Positions 8,872 to 17,670 are shown, counted from the first letter of the stretch. The stretch: DNA of 64,000 bases from Bacteroidales bacterium (GCA_016936355.1 JAFGYB010000065.1:1-64000); one strand, 5' to 3'. Numbers and translations: made by a program. The notes: generated by a model from the letters alone, not told the origin.

Positions 8872-9273
8872 ATGAAAAGACTATTTGTTGGTTTCGCATC
8901 CCTGGCTCTGATAGTTGCTTTATCAGCCTTTACTCCTGCAAAGACCCCTAAAAAGGAAAACTCCCAACCGGGATCATCTTTTTCCATGCCTGATTCGGTA
9001 AAGGCCATTGTGGATCATTCCTGTTTTATGTGTCACAACAGCAACGCAAGAGGAGATGCAAAAGACAAACTGAACTTTGATGAATTGTCCTCCATGAAAG
9101 GACCCCAACTGGTAGCTAATCTTGCAAATATGGCTAAAATGATTAAGAACGACTGGATGCCTCCCCGTAAATTTCTGAAGGATCATCCTGAAATGGCTTT
9201 GACTGCTCAACAAAAGCAAGTGCTTTTGGAATGGATCAAAGCAGAAAACAATAAAATCTTTTCGGAAAATTAA
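8872..9273 (+). CDS. Secreted haem-binding (CxxCH) protein
   Basis: 133-residue exported protein with a signal peptide (LFVGFASLALIVALSAF) and one CFMCH haem-attachment motif in the sequence DHSCFMCHNSNARGD. A C-terminal part rich in helices follows (WMPPRKFLKDHPEMALTAQQKQVLLEWIKAE), resembling the small haem-binding domain proteins of Bacteroidota. Probably a periplasmic c-type haem protein. ATG at 8872 is preferred over the upstream TTG at 8863. It is paired with a second CxxCH protein 40 bp downstream. Confidence 0.8.
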   Translation: MKRLFVGFASLALIVALSAFTPAKTPKKENSQPGSSFSMPDSVKAIVDHSCFMCHNSNARGDAKDKLNFDELSSMKGPQLVANLANMAKMIKNDWMPPRKFLKDHPEMALTAQQKQVLLEWIKAENNKIFSEN

Positions 9274-9313
9274 TTTCGGGTTTTACCTGTAAGACCCAAC
9301 TAAATAAATAATT

Positions 9314-9793
9314 ATGAAGAAAAGAAACCGTAAACTCTGGCGCTATTTGTTCGGAACACTGATTGTTTTGTTTGTGGTTATTCAGTTTATTCCGGTCCAT
9401 AAGCCCAAAGTAATCAAGGACAATCCAAATGATTTTCTTCTGAATACAAAAATGCCGGCCCATGTGGCATCTATGTTTCAGGAATCCTGTTACGACTGTC
9501 ATTCCAATCAAACCAAGTATCCTTGGTATGCTCGTATCGCTCCCTCATCTTGGTTGCTTGCCAGCGATGTTACCGAGGGTCGTGCCCATGTGAATTTCTC
9601 TAACTGGACGAAAATGAGTAAGGCACAGCAAATAGCTGCATTGAGTGACATTGCCAGTGAAGTAAAAAGCGGAGATATGCCTTTTTGGGCTTATCCGATA
9701 ATGCACCCCAAAGCCCGGATGAGTAAGGCCGACCGCAAGGAATTGGTTGATTGGGCTCAGAAATATCAAAATGAAATCTTTTATTCTAAATAG
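9314..9793 (+). CDS. Membrane-anchored haem-binding domain protein
   Basis: 159-residue protein with a single N-terminal membrane helix (YLFGTLIVLFVVIQFIPV, about 11-28) and one CYDCH motif within ESCYDCHSNQTKYPWYARIAP, the hallmark of the Bacteroidota haem-binding domain family. The conserved tail GDMPFWAYPIMHPKARMSKADRKELVDWAQ is also typical. Likely a periplasm-facing c-type haem protein of an electron-transfer or sensing chain. It is cotranscribed with the preceding CxxCH gene and followed by a strong hairpin terminator. Confidence 0.85.
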   Translation: MKKRNRKLWRYLFGTLIVLFVVIQFIPVHKPKVIKDNPNDFLLNTKMPAHVASMFQESCYDCHSNQTKYPWYARIAPSSWLLASDVTEGRAHVNFSNWTKMSKAQQIAALSDIASEVKSGDMPFWAYPIMHPKARMSKADRKELVDWAQKYQNEIFYSK

Positions 9794-9814
9794 ATTTGAC
9801 CTGTTGTTTGATAA

Positions 9815-9853
9815 TAAAAAAACCGGCACTCTATATAGAGGCCGGTTTTTTTT
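9815..9853. terminator. Bidirectional intrinsic terminator
   Basis: A-run, then ACCGGC, then the palindrome CTCTATATAGAG, then GCCGGT and eight T. The long stem with A and T tracts on either side can end both the haem-protein transcript (+) and the convergent korDABC transcript (-). Confidence 0.85.
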
Positions 9854-9870
9854 CGCAATAGAGTAAGCTG

Positions 9871-10422
9871 TTATAGGGTTTGAACAATTTCAACATTTTT
9901 CATTCCGGTATGAATGGCATCTTCGTTGAGCGGAATGAGTTTATGGTGCCTTTCGGGTAGTGATTTTTTAAGCCCTTTCACCACATTTTCCATTTTTACC
10001 AGGGGTTTAATATCTAAATAGGCTCCAAGTACGATCATATTAAAGATTTTCCCGCTGCCCATTTCAGATGCTTTTTTAGCGGCTTCTACCCGGTAGATGT
10101 TGATGTCTTTTCGGGTAGGATGGTGGCTGATGCCGTTGGGGTCGTACAACAGAGTGCCGCCTGGTTTTACAGTCTGTTCGAATTTATCCATGGACTGCTG
10201 ATTCAGGATAATGGCGGTGTCGTAGGCACGGAGAATGGGTGAACTGATGCGTTCATCGCTGAGAATCACCGTTACATTGGCAGTACCCCCGCGCATTTCT
10301 GGTCCGTAGGATGGCATCCAGCTCACTTCCTGATCCTGCATGATGCCCGAGTACGCCAGGATCTTCCCCATGGAAAGTACGCCCTGACCCCCAAAACCGG
10401 CTATGATAATTTCTTCAGTCAT
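9871..10422 (-). CDS. korC: 2-oxoacid:ferredoxin oxidoreductase, gamma subunit
   Basis: 183-residue gamma subunit of a four-subunit 2-oxoacid:acceptor oxidoreductase. The glycine-rich N-terminus GFGGQGVLSMGKILAYSG and the PSYGPEMRGG segment are diagnostic of this subunit. It is last in the order D-A-B-C, 18 bp after the beta gene. The substrate is probably 2-oxoglutarate or branched-chain 2-oxoacids; sequence alone does not decide. Confidence 0.93.
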   Translation of the reverse strand: MTEEIIIAGFGGQGVLSMGKILAYSGIMQDQEVSWMPSYGPEMRGGTANVTVILSDERISSPILRAYDTAIILNQQSMDKFEQTVKPGGTLLYDPNGISHHPTRKDINIYRVEAAKKASEMGSGKIFNMIVLGAYLDIKPLVKMENVVKGLKKSLPERHHKLIPLNEDAIHTGMKNVEIVQTL

Positions 10423-10440
10423 TTTTTCGAGTTTTAATGA

Positions 10441-11232
10441 TTATTTATTCACGAGTTCGCCATCCACTTTAATGTCTCCCAACGGATAGTAAGGGAACAT
10501 GTTGTCTACCATCCAGTTGTTGGCATCTACCGGTGTCATTTTCCATCCCGAATTACAGTTGGAAACAATTTCGATAAAAGATAGTCCGGGAGCATCGTCC
10601 AGCTGGTTCTGGAACGCTTTTTTAATGGCTTTGCGTGCTTTTCGTGCGGCACCCGGTGTGTGAACAGCCTGGCGTGTTACAAAATAGGTACCAGGAAGTT
10701 GAGCCACCAGTTCGGTGATCTTTAACGGGTTTCCCATCAAAGATACATCGCGTCCAAACGGAGAAGTGGATGTTTTCATGCCAACCAGTGTAGTAGGTGC
10801 CATCTGACCTCCGGTCATACCGTAAATTCCGTTGTTGATGAATACGATCACGATTTTCTCACCACGGTTACAGGCGTGAATAGTTTCTGCGGTACCAATG
10901 GCTGCCAGGTCACCGTCACCCTGATAGGTAAACACCAACTTGTCGTTCCAGAGTCTTTTAATAGCTGTAGCCAATGCCGGAGCCCGACCATGAGCGGCTT
11001 CCTGCATGTCCACATTCATGAATTCGTAGGCCAGAACGGAACACCCAACAGGTGCAACGCCCACAGTATCGTTTTCCATGCCTAATTCTTCAATTACTTC
11101 CATGATCAGTCGGTGGGCTGTTCCATGTCCGCAACCGGGGCAGTAACTCAATGGCTTGTCCGTCATCAGGCTGGTTTTCTTATACACCAGGTTTTCCGTT
11201 TTGATAATGTCTTTTATGGCAATTTCTGACAT
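10441..11232 (-). CDS. korB: 2-oxoacid:ferredoxin oxidoreductase, beta subunit (TPP-binding)
   Basis: 263-residue beta subunit that binds thiamine pyrophosphate and carries out oxidative decarboxylation of the 2-oxoacid to its CoA thioester. It shows CPGCGHGTAHR near residue 31, and the TPP/Mg signature GDGDLAAIG followed by INNGIYGMTGGQ. It lies 3 bp after the alpha gene. The short C-terminus lacks the extra cysteines of pyruvate-type PorB, in line with KOR/VOR-type enzymes. Confidence 0.93.
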   Translation of the reverse strand: MSEIAIKDIIKTENLVYKKTSLMTDKPLSYCPGCGHGTAHRLIMEVIEELGMENDTVGVAPVGCSVLAYEFMNVDMQEAAHGRAPALATAIKRLWNDKLVFTYQGDGDLAAIGTAETIHACNRGEKIVIVFINNGIYGMTGGQMAPTTLVGMKTSTSPFGRDVSLMGNPLKITELVAQLPGTYFVTRQAVHTPGAARKARKAIKKAFQNQLDDAPGLSFIEIVSNCNSGWKMTPVDANNWMVDNMFPYYPLGDIKVDGELVNK

Positions 11233-11235
11233 GGC

Positions 11236-12321
11236 TTATTCTCCTATAATTTTTTGTTCCAGGGCTTCTGCTACTTCTTCGGGGGAGTGGATCACACCAC
11301 CGATGCGTCCGTAATGAGCTACTTTTACTTTTCCTTCTACGGCCAACCGTACATCTTCCACCATTTGTCCGGCACTCATTTCCACTGCCAGGAAGCCTTT
11401 CTTGCCTTTGCTGACCATATCCTGAATCTTCGCATAGGGGAAAGGCCACAAGGTGATTAATCGGAGTAATCCTACTTTGATTCCTTTTTCTCTCAGCAGC
11501 TGAATGGCTTTTTGTGAGATGCGGGCGCTGGAACCGTAAGCAACCAAAATATAATCTGCATCGTCGCACATAATCTCCTCAAAACGAATTTCGTTTTGTT
11601 CAATGATGCGGTATTTTTCCTGTAAATGATGATTGTGCTCTTCCAGTTTGTAAGGATCCAGATCCAGTGAAGTGATGATTCTGCGTTCACCACCTTTGGG
11701 TTTCCCGTTGGTAGCCCAGGGATATTTAGCCTTAACTTCTTCATCCGTTAGCCTTGGAATGGGTTCAAACAGTTCCACTTTTTCCATCATCTGACCTATG
11801 GCTCCGTCTGAAAGGATCATGACGGGCATTCTGTATTTGAACGCGAGGTCAAAGGCTTCCGGCACGAAGTCAGACATTTCCTGAACAGAGGAAGGAGCCA
11901 GGACGATCAACCGGTAATCACCGTGACCACCGCCCTTGGTGGACTGGAAATAGTCGGACTGGGCAGGCTGGATGTCACCCAAACCCGGGCCGCCACGAAC
12001 CACATTGGCAATAACAATAGGAATTTCAGCACCGGCAATGTAGGACAACCCTTCCTGCATTAAACTGATTCCGGGGCTGGAAGAAGAAGTAACCACTTTT
12101 TTACCGGTGGCACCGCCGCCATACAACATATTGATGGAGGCCACTTCACTTTCTGCCTGCAACACAACCATACCGGTTCTTTCGTGCGGTTTGGCTGCGG
12201 TTAGGTATTCGATAACTTCCGACTGGGGAGTAATAGGGTAGCCAAAGTAACCATCGGCTCCTGCACGGATGATGGCTTCTGCCAGCGCCTCATTACCCTT
12301 CATTAATCTGAGTTCACCCAT
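11236..12321 (-). CDS. korA: 2-oxoacid:ferredoxin oxidoreductase, alpha subunit (VorB/KorA type)
   Basis: 361-residue alpha subunit. The N-terminus MGELRLMKGNEALAEAIIRAGADGYFGYPITPQSEV is followed by TSSSSPGISLMQEG, GGPGLGDIQPAQSDYFQ and a VAYGSSAR transketolase-C type segment, as in proteins annotated VorB or KorA. The enzyme reduces ferredoxin while making acyl-CoA, or runs reductively under anaerobic conditions. It sits 20 bp after the ferredoxin subunit gene. Confidence 0.93.
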   Translation of the reverse strand: MGELRLMKGNEALAEAIIRAGADGYFGYPITPQSEVIEYLTAAKPHERTGMVVLQAESEVASINMLYGGGATGKKVVTSSSSPGISLMQEGLSYIAGAEIPIVIANVVRGGPGLGDIQPAQSDYFQSTKGGGHGDYRLIVLAPSSVQEMSDFVPEAFDLAFKYRMPVMILSDGAIGQMMEKVELFEPIPRLTDEEVKAKYPWATNGKPKGGERRIITSLDLDPYKLEEHNHHLQEKYRIIEQNEIRFEEIMCDDADYILVAYGSSARISQKAIQLLREKGIKVGLLRLITLWPFPYAKIQDMVSKGKKGFLAVEMSAGQMVEDVRLAVEGKVKVAHYGRIGGVIHSPEEVAEALEQKIIGE

Positions 12322-12341
12322 ATCTATGATTCTTTTTTGTT

Positions 12342-12572
12342 TTATGAATTGACTTTAACCCTGTAGACAGTGATTACACCGTCAGGGCATACAACGGCAC
12401 AGTTGGTACAGCCTGTACAAGCTTCCGGATCTTCCATGAAAGCATAGTTATAACCTTTGCCGTTTACTTCTTTGGCCAAAGCAATGACGTCGGTAGGACA
12501 GGCCGGGATACAAACTCCGCAACCTTTACATTTTTCTATGTCAACCACAATGGCACCTCTCAACTTAGCCAT
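12342..12572 (-). CDS. korD: 2-oxoacid:ferredoxin oxidoreductase, 2[4Fe-4S] ferredoxin subunit
   Basis: 76-residue ferredoxin with two CX2CX2CX3CP clusters: CKGCGVCIPACP at 15-26 and CTGCTNCAVVCP at about 52-63, so two [4Fe-4S] centres are expected. It is first in the operon korDABC and would hand electrons from the TPP site to an external ferredoxin. A near-palindromic 17-bp motif lies 28 bp upstream of its ATG. Confidence 0.93.
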   Translation of the reverse strand: MAKLRGAIVVDIEKCKGCGVCIPACPTDVIALAKEVNGKGYNYAFMEDPEACTGCTNCAVVCPDGVITVYRVKVNS

Positions 12573-12599
12573 AAGCCTATATTTATATCGTTTGCATTA

Positions 12600-12616
12600 A
12601 TTTTACGCGAAATTAC
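12600..12616 (-). promoter_or_regulatory. 17-bp motif upstream of korDABC, copy shared with the kamA operon
   Basis: The minus strand reads GTAATTTCGCGTAAAAT. It contains TAATTTCG, one mismatch from the TAnnTTTG -7 box, within a CGCG-centred near-palindrome. The identical 17 bp occur at 46923-46939 before the kamA-like operon. It may be a promoter core or a regulator site. Confidence 0.4.
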
Positions 12617-12742
12617 GATTTATAGGCCTATGGCTTTCTAGGGGATTTACTTAAATTCGGATTTCCGGTTAATTTATAATTGATATAAATACACTAACAG
12701 GTTGTTATTTAAGTTGATATAGTTAAAGAGTGGCAAGTGGGA

Positions 12743-12774
12743 ACAAAAAAGGCCGGAGCTTGCTCCGGCCTTAT
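12743..12774 (-). terminator. Intrinsic terminator of the efflux operon
   Basis: Perfect stem GGCCGGAGC / GCTCCGGCC with a TT loop (12751-12770). On the minus strand it is followed by a run of T, immediately after the tolC-like gene. Confidence 0.9.
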
Positions 12775-12793
12775 CAAATGATGTGTTCTCAAA

Positions 12794-14116
12794 TTACCAG
12801 ATCTTCTGTCCGGTAGCTTGCAACAGTTTGTAATGACTTAAGGTTAGTTGAAACAGCTGATAAGTATATTTCAAACGGGCTTGTGCCAGAGCGGTTTCTG
12901 TATCCAACAGGGTAGTATTGGTAATAGCCCCGGTATTGTAAAGACCGTTGGCCTGTTTGAATGCTGCCTGGGCTTTCACAATTTCCTGCTGGGCGCTTTT
13001 CAACTGGATTTTATTGTTCTGATAATCCAGTAAGGCAGTTTGAACATCCGTAGAAATATTTCTTTTCAATACCATGGAATGATCTTCCACCGACTGAATG
13101 TTCAGATTAGCAGTGTTGACCTTCAGTTGCCTCATGTGTCCGTCGAAGATCGGAATTTTTGCCGCAATCCCCACAATGTAATTGAATTTAGGTTTGTTCA
13201 TATTCAGCGGATATCCGTTTTTTATTCCGGTACTTCCGTGCAGGGCAACTACGGGCATATCTGTTTTCTCGGCAATGGATTTTTGCAGCATTTCGGTGTT
13301 CAGAACCAGATGGTTGATGCGTAATTCTTCACGCTGGTTGTATGCCCGGTTGATCAAGGTGTCAATTTGATAATTCTGAATGTTGTGTTCCAGACTGCCG
13401 TCCACTTTGATTTGCTTCTGAATGGAAAGTCCCATCAGCGATTTAAGCAAAACGGCTGTTTTGTTCCACTGGTTTTCCACACTCATTTTCTGGTTTTGCA
13501 ATACAGTAAGTTTGACACTGGTATTCAGTGTGTCCAGACCTGTGGCGGAACCTGTCATGACCCTTTTCTGGGCCACCGAAAGGTGTTCTTCCATGTCTTT
13601 GATCTCCTGATCGATAACGGCCGTACTTTTTTGAAGATAGATCAGAGAGAAGTACACTTTTGCCGTTTCAAAGGCCAGGTTGTTTTTGATTACATTGATT
13701 TTTTCGGCTTCCGTGGCTTCAGCCGACTGCAAAACTTTAATAACGTCTTTTCTGCGGTTGAAATCATAGAGAATATAATCTACAGCTACATTTTCATCAA
13801 TATTATAGTGGGTTCCCAAAGCGAAGGAAAGCCCGTTGAAGTCAATTTTTGGAATTGGCCCCACCTGAGTATAGGATAAATTTGCTGCAACGGTAGGTAA
13901 GAGGCTCGTCTTTTGCTGTTCGGTTTGTGACTGAGCAATATTCACCTTGTTTTCAGCTTCCTTAATCAACGGATGATTGTTCACGGTTTGCTGAATAGCC
14001 TGTTGCAGGGTAACCATATCCGCAGATTGTGCTTTGAGTGGTTGCTGAGTAAAAAACAACAGCATCAACCCAAGCAGGATGGGGGCTTTATAGGTTACGG
14101 AAATTATTTTTTTCAT
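12794..14116 (-). CDS. TolC-family outer membrane efflux protein
   Basis: 440-residue protein with a signal peptide ending near QPLKAQS, then two repeats of the long helical hairpins and strands typical of the TolC/OEP family (ALAQARLKYTYQLFQLTLSHYKLLQATG at the C-terminus). It would form the outer membrane duct of a tripartite pump with the HlyD and MFS proteins encoded just upstream. Its ATG overlaps the stop of the MFS gene (14113-14116), so translation is coupled. Confidence 0.92.
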   Translation of the reverse strand: MKKIISVTYKAPILLGLMLLFFTQQPLKAQSADMVTLQQAIQQTVNNHPLIKEAENKVNIAQSQTEQQKTSLLPTVAANLSYTQVGPIPKIDFNGLSFALGTHYNIDENVAVDYILYDFNRRKDVIKVLQSAEATEAEKINVIKNNLAFETAKVYFSLIYLQKSTAVIDQEIKDMEEHLSVAQKRVMTGSATGLDTLNTSVKLTVLQNQKMSVENQWNKTAVLLKSLMGLSIQKQIKVDGSLEHNIQNYQIDTLINRAYNQREELRINHLVLNTEMLQKSIAEKTDMPVVALHGSTGIKNGYPLNMNKPKFNYIVGIAAKIPIFDGHMRQLKVNTANLNIQSVEDHSMVLKRNISTDVQTALLDYQNNKIQLKSAQQEIVKAQAAFKQANGLYNTGAITNTTLLDTETALAQARLKYTYQLFQLTLSHYKLLQATGQKIW

Positions 14117-15687
14117 CGGTTCAAATGTTTTTTACTGGTTCTTAAAAATAAAAGGGGGATAATCATACCGAAGGTAAGCACAGCGCCAATCATAAAATCG
14201 TCGTTGATACCCTGAACATAAGCTTGTCCTGTCAGATTGCCCAGTAACAGGCTCTTGGCCTGACCTATGGCATGAATGTTATTGCTCCCCATCGCATGCA
14301 TGGCAAATGTTTTGAGATGAGCAAATGTCTGCTCAAAAATGGGGGAGTGCTGATTGACCTGTTCCCCGTAAACCTGTGCATGATAGGTAATTCGTTGTGT
14401 AAGCAAGGTTCCCAGTGCGGCAATCCCAAAGCTGCCGCCCACCTGCCGGATGGTATTCATCAGCCCGGAAGCCTGTGCCAGCTGCGATTTCGGAATATCA
14501 AACAAGGCCACAGTTGATAAAGGAATAAATACAAGACCTATTCCAATTCCCCTTAAATAAAGAGGCAGCATCACCTGGCTGTGCATGGTTTGCAGTGAGA
14601 GTGTCGTAAATAGAAACATGGACACACCCAAAATAGAAGACCCCAGTAAGATAGGGACTTTTGGGTTAAACCGGTCTGTAAGCTGGCCTGCAATGGGAGA
14701 AATAATGGCTTGCAATATTCCTACCGGTAAAAAGACCAGTCCGGCCTGATAGGCTGTATAACCCAATGAATTCTGAAGGTATAAGGGAAGCAGAAAAGCA
14801 TTTCCAAAAAAGGCTACCCCGAAAATAAACAGCATAACGGTAGAAATCCAGAAATTGTGAAAACGCAACAATCTCAGGTTCAAGAGCGGATGTTTGCTGG
14901 TCAGTTCAATCACGACAAACAAAGTCAGACTGACACCGGAAATCAGGAAGTTGGCAATGATAAAATTGGAATGCCATCCCTGTGTATTCCAGCTGGAATT
15001 TCCGGTGGAAAGTGCCAACAGTAATGACCCAAGCCCAATAACCATGGTAATCATTCCCCCCAGGTCAAATTTAGCTTTGACTTCACTTTTATATTCCTGT
15101 TGAATGATGGCAACAGCAATAATTCCAAAGATCCCCACAGGAACATTGATGTCGAAAATAGCATGCCACGAATAATTATCCACCAGGTATCCCCCGAATA
15201 AGGGGCCCAACGAAACGGATGCTGCGGCTGCAATTCCCCAGAAACCAATGGCAACGCCTCTTTGGTTTGGAGGAAACGCACGGGTAACGATAGCCATCCC
15301 TACCGGCATGATGAATCCGCCCCCCATACCCTGGATCACCCGAAAGGTGATTAAAATATTTTCACTCCACGACAAGCTGGAGAGTAACGATCCCAGCGTA
15401 AAGAGTGCAATTCCAAAGATGTAGGTTTTTTTGTACCCGAAGCGGTCGGCAATCCATCCGGAGGCAGGCAGCACAACGGCAAAAGCCAGCATGTACCCGG
15501 TGGCGACCCATTCGATCTGGTCGATGCTTACACCGAAAACAGCCATTAGTTTCGGAAAGGCCACATTCACAATGGTGGCATCCAGTACGGCCATGAACGT
15601 TCCGATCATGACACTGGCCAGCACCAGCCATTTATTTGGAGAGCCTTCCTGTAGTTCCCAGTTTAAATGTTTTTTTTCCTGGGCCAT
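14113..15687 (-). CDS. DHA2-family MFS drug exporter (EmrB-like)
   Basis: 524-residue major facilitator protein with about 14 membrane helices, the DHA2 pattern. The N-terminus has VMIGTFMAVLDATIVNVAFP (motif D1 region), then GWIADRFGYKK (motif A) and the gating-helix motif C-like stretch. It acts as the inner-membrane proton-driven pump of the EmrAB-TolC type complex. Its start shares one base with the stop of the HlyD gene, and its stop overlaps the tolC start. Confidence 0.93.
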   Translation of the reverse strand: MAQEKKHLNWELQEGSPNKWLVLASVMIGTFMAVLDATIVNVAFPKLMAVFGVSIDQIEWVATGYMLAFAVVLPASGWIADRFGYKKTYIFGIALFTLGSLLSSLSWSENILITFRVIQGMGGGFIMPVGMAIVTRAFPPNQRGVAIGFWGIAAAASVSLGPLFGGYLVDNYSWHAIFDINVPVGIFGIIAVAIIQQEYKSEVKAKFDLGGMITMVIGLGSLLLALSTGNSSWNTQGWHSNFIIANFLISGVSLTLFVVIELTSKHPLLNLRLLRFHNFWISTVMLFIFGVAFFGNAFLLPLYLQNSLGYTAYQAGLVFLPVGILQAIISPIAGQLTDRFNPKVPILLGSSILGVSMFLFTTLSLQTMHSQVMLPLYLRGIGIGLVFIPLSTVALFDIPKSQLAQASGLMNTIRQVGGSFGIAALGTLLTQRITYHAQVYGEQVNQHSPIFEQTFAHLKTFAMHAMGSNNIHAIGQAKSLLLGNLTGQAYVQGINDDFMIGAVLTFGMIIPLLFLRTSKKHLNR

Positions 15688-16646
15688 TAGTTACTTTTTT
15701 TAATCCGTACTTTTAATTCGACAGACATTCCGGGAAGTAAATCAACAGTTCCTTTGGGTGTTCCTCCCGTTTTGAAGATGGTTAGTTTGAGCGGTACACG
15801 TTGGGTGACTTTGGTAAAGTTGCCCGATGCATTGTCCGGAGGGATGAGCGAGAATTTGGAAGCCGTAGTATTTCCCATTTGGTAAAAGACTCCTTTAAAA
15901 GTGGCATCGGGAAAAGCATCCACGGTGATTTCAGCGGTATCCCCCACATGAATGAATCGCAATTCGTTTTCAGGCAACATGGTGGTTACCCAGATTTTTT
16001 TTGTTCCGAAAACAGTAATCATACTTTGGCCGGGGGAAACCACATCTCCGGGCAATACCCAGCGTTTGGCTGCAATACCATCCATGGGCGCATAGATATT
16101 GGTGTGGGCCAAAGCTGTTTCCAGAGTGTTCAACGATGCCTTTAGCGTTGGAATTTTTGATTGGGCAATTTTTACAGCTACCTGAGCCAACTCATAATTT
16201 TTTTCCATGTTCTGATAGTTGGCTTTTGGAATTAATTTGGCTTTGTATTGTTCCTTTGCCCGATTGTAATTGATTTCGGCTTGTGAAAGTTTCACCTTTG
16301 CCATTTCGATCCCGATTTTTGCATCTTCAAGACCTACTTTAGCTTGCTGAATTTGTGCTATATAGGTTGATGAGTCCAATTGGGCTACCAACTGACCCGA
16401 TTTCACGTGATCCCCTTCATGGATGTAGAGCTTGACAATTCTGCCCGGGATTTGTGAACTTACCGTCACTTCATAGGCATCCACATAGGCATCATCAGTG
16501 GTAATAAACTCCGATTGTTTGATGAACCACCAAATACCCGCACCTACGATGGCAGCTATAATGATCAGCCCCACAATAATTTTAGTAATATTCCCCTTTC
16601 TTTTGTTGGAGGGTTCAGTTACTGTTTTTTGGTTCTCGTTTGCCAT
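15687..16646 (-). CDS. HlyD/EmrA-family periplasmic adaptor
   Basis: 319-residue membrane fusion protein: short cytoplasmic N-terminus, one membrane helix (IIVGLIIIAAIVGAGIWWF, about 24-42), a lipoyl-like half motif (GRIVKLYIHEGDHVKSGQLVAQLD), a helical hairpin with coiled coil, and the second half YAPMDGIAAKRWVLPGDVVSPGQ. It links the MFS pump to the TolC-like duct. It lies 8 bp after the marR-like gene. Confidence 0.92.
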   Translation of the reverse strand: MANENQKTVTEPSNKRKGNITKIIVGLIIIAAIVGAGIWWFIKQSEFITTDDAYVDAYEVTVSSQIPGRIVKLYIHEGDHVKSGQLVAQLDSSTYIAQIQQAKVGLEDAKIGIEMAKVKLSQAEINYNRAKEQYKAKLIPKANYQNMEKNYELAQVAVKIAQSKIPTLKASLNTLETALAHTNIYAPMDGIAAKRWVLPGDVVSPGQSMITVFGTKKIWVTTMLPENELRFIHVGDTAEITVDAFPDATFKGVFYQMGNTTASKFSLIPPDNASGNFTKVTQRVPLKLTIFKTGGTPKGTVDLLPGMSVELKVRIKKSN

Positions 16647-16654
16647 TTTGATAT

Positions 16655-17077
16655 TTATTTAATTGGTTGATTGATAATTTTATTCAATATTGTTCTGAGT
16701 TGCAGTATTTCTTCTTTGTTTAAATCTTTGACCAGGTATTCATTAATTTCTCTGTGAAAACCATCGATCATTTCTTCCATTTCAAGCGCCTTTTTTGTGA
16801 CAAACAGACGGTACTCGCGTTTGTCTTTCGGATTGGCCTTTTTCTGAATATAGCCTTTGTTTACCAGGATGTTGACTCCTTTGCTGACCGTAGCCTTGTC
16901 CAGGTACATATTTTGCGCCACTTCTTCCTGGCTGATTCCTTCATTTTTCAGGATGTACCGTAAGAAAAAAAATTGCCCAACTTCGATGTCGCAATTCTTT
17001 AGTTTGGTGCCGGCATACTGGTATGCTTTTTTGTGCGCCGCGGCAACAAGTCTCCCGATACTGACATTATTTTCCAC
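16655..17077 (-). CDS. MarR-family repressor of the efflux operon
   Basis: 140-residue winged-helix regulator; the recognition region reads ISQEEVAQNMYLDKATVSKGVNILVNKGYIQKK followed by the wing KDKREYRLFVT. The start codon is GTG at 17077 (MENNVSIGRL). It is the first gene of the marR-emrA-emrB-tolC type operon, and two copies of a 19-bp operator-like repeat overlap and precede its promoter. Autorepression relieved by toxic ligands is the usual scheme in this family and the likely one here. Confidence 0.9.
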   Translation of the reverse strand: MENNVSIGRLVAAAHKKAYQYAGTKLKNCDIEVGQFFFLRYILKNEGISQEEVAQNMYLDKATVSKGVNILVNKGYIQKKANPKDKREYRLFVTKKALEMEEMIDGFHREINEYLVKDLNKEEILQLRTILNKIINQPIK

Positions 17078-17102
17078 TCGATTATTTTTTTATAACAGCC
17101 GG

Positions 17103-17134
17103 CAAAAATAGGGAGAAAATAGTTTACTATGCAA
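17103..17134 (-). promoter_or_regulatory. Promoter of the marR-efflux operon
   Basis: On the minus strand a TTG (17134-17132) lies 21 bp before TATTTTTG (17110-17103), which fits the Bacteroidota -33/-7 pattern. The -7 box is 25 bp upstream of the GTG start. The proximal operator copy lies between and over these boxes. Confidence 0.5.
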
Positions 17135-17175
17135 CTATCCAATATTAAAAAATCTTAAATAGTTTACTATGCAAC
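17117..17175. promoter_or_regulatory. Twin MarR-type operators
   Basis: The 19-mer AAATAGTTTACTATGCAAC occurs twice, at 17117-17135 and 17157-17175, exactly 40 bp apart (about four helical turns). Each contains the dyad ATAGT-TT-ACTAT; the first also extends to TAGTT-N8-AACTA. Position over the promoter of a marR gene indicates operator sites, with same-face spacing that would allow cooperative binding. Confidence 0.7.
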
Positions 17176-17232
17176 CATTGGAAACGTTTGTTAAATAAGG
17201 AGTTGGTTATGAAAAGGTTGATATGTAAAGAT

Positions 17233-17670
17233 TTACATATTTTCTGCCCGTTCCTTAATTTTTTGATTAAGGGCTTCAAATCCTTTCTTTGTATTTTCGG
17301 ATTGAGTCTTCATAAACCACGACACCAGTAGGCCGGAAAATTGCTCAGATTGTCTGAAAGTTACCGTGTCATCACCGTTGTCGATGATCTCGAAACGGTG
17401 GGCTCCGTCGAACAATCCGGGTAAAAGCAGGTGCCCCAGCCACCGGAATTCTTTGTTGGGCTCATAAACCAGCACCACCGGTTTAAATGTCATCCCCTTG
17501 CTTCCGGGTGGAACGAGAAGTACTTTTATGCGATTTCTAACAGCAACATCTCCGGTGAGGGAATGGATGAAAGGATTCCATTTGGGGTAGTTCTGAAAAT
17601 CGGTCAGGATATTCCAAACTTCTTCCGGTGTAGTGCGAATGATGATTTCGGTATTGATTTCTTTGTTCAT
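17233..17670 (-). CDS. SRPBCC-family (START-like) protein
   Basis: 145-residue protein of the SRPBCC/polyketide-cyclase-like fold: INTEIIIRTTPEEVWNILTDFQNYPKWNPFI at the N-terminus is the family hallmark, with later FRWLGHLLLPGLFDGAHRFEI and a long C-terminal helix. Such proteins bind hydrophobic ligands in a deep cavity; the ligand is unknown. The open frame runs upstream to 17787, but ATG 17670 is the family start. It is downstream of the Crp-like gene (73 bp) and may be cotranscribed. Confidence 0.85.
   Translation of the reverse strand: MNKEINTEIIIRTTPEEVWNILTDFQNYPKWNPFIHSLTGDVAVRNRIKVLLVPPGSKGMTFKPVVLVYEPNKEFRWLGHLLLPGLFDGAHRFEIIDNGDDTVTFRQSEQFSGLLVSWFMKTQSENTKKGFEALNQKIKERAENM

Noticed and set aside
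13367..13879. 170-codon plus-strand frame
   Set aside because: It is antisense to the tolC-like gene, whose coding signal is clear.
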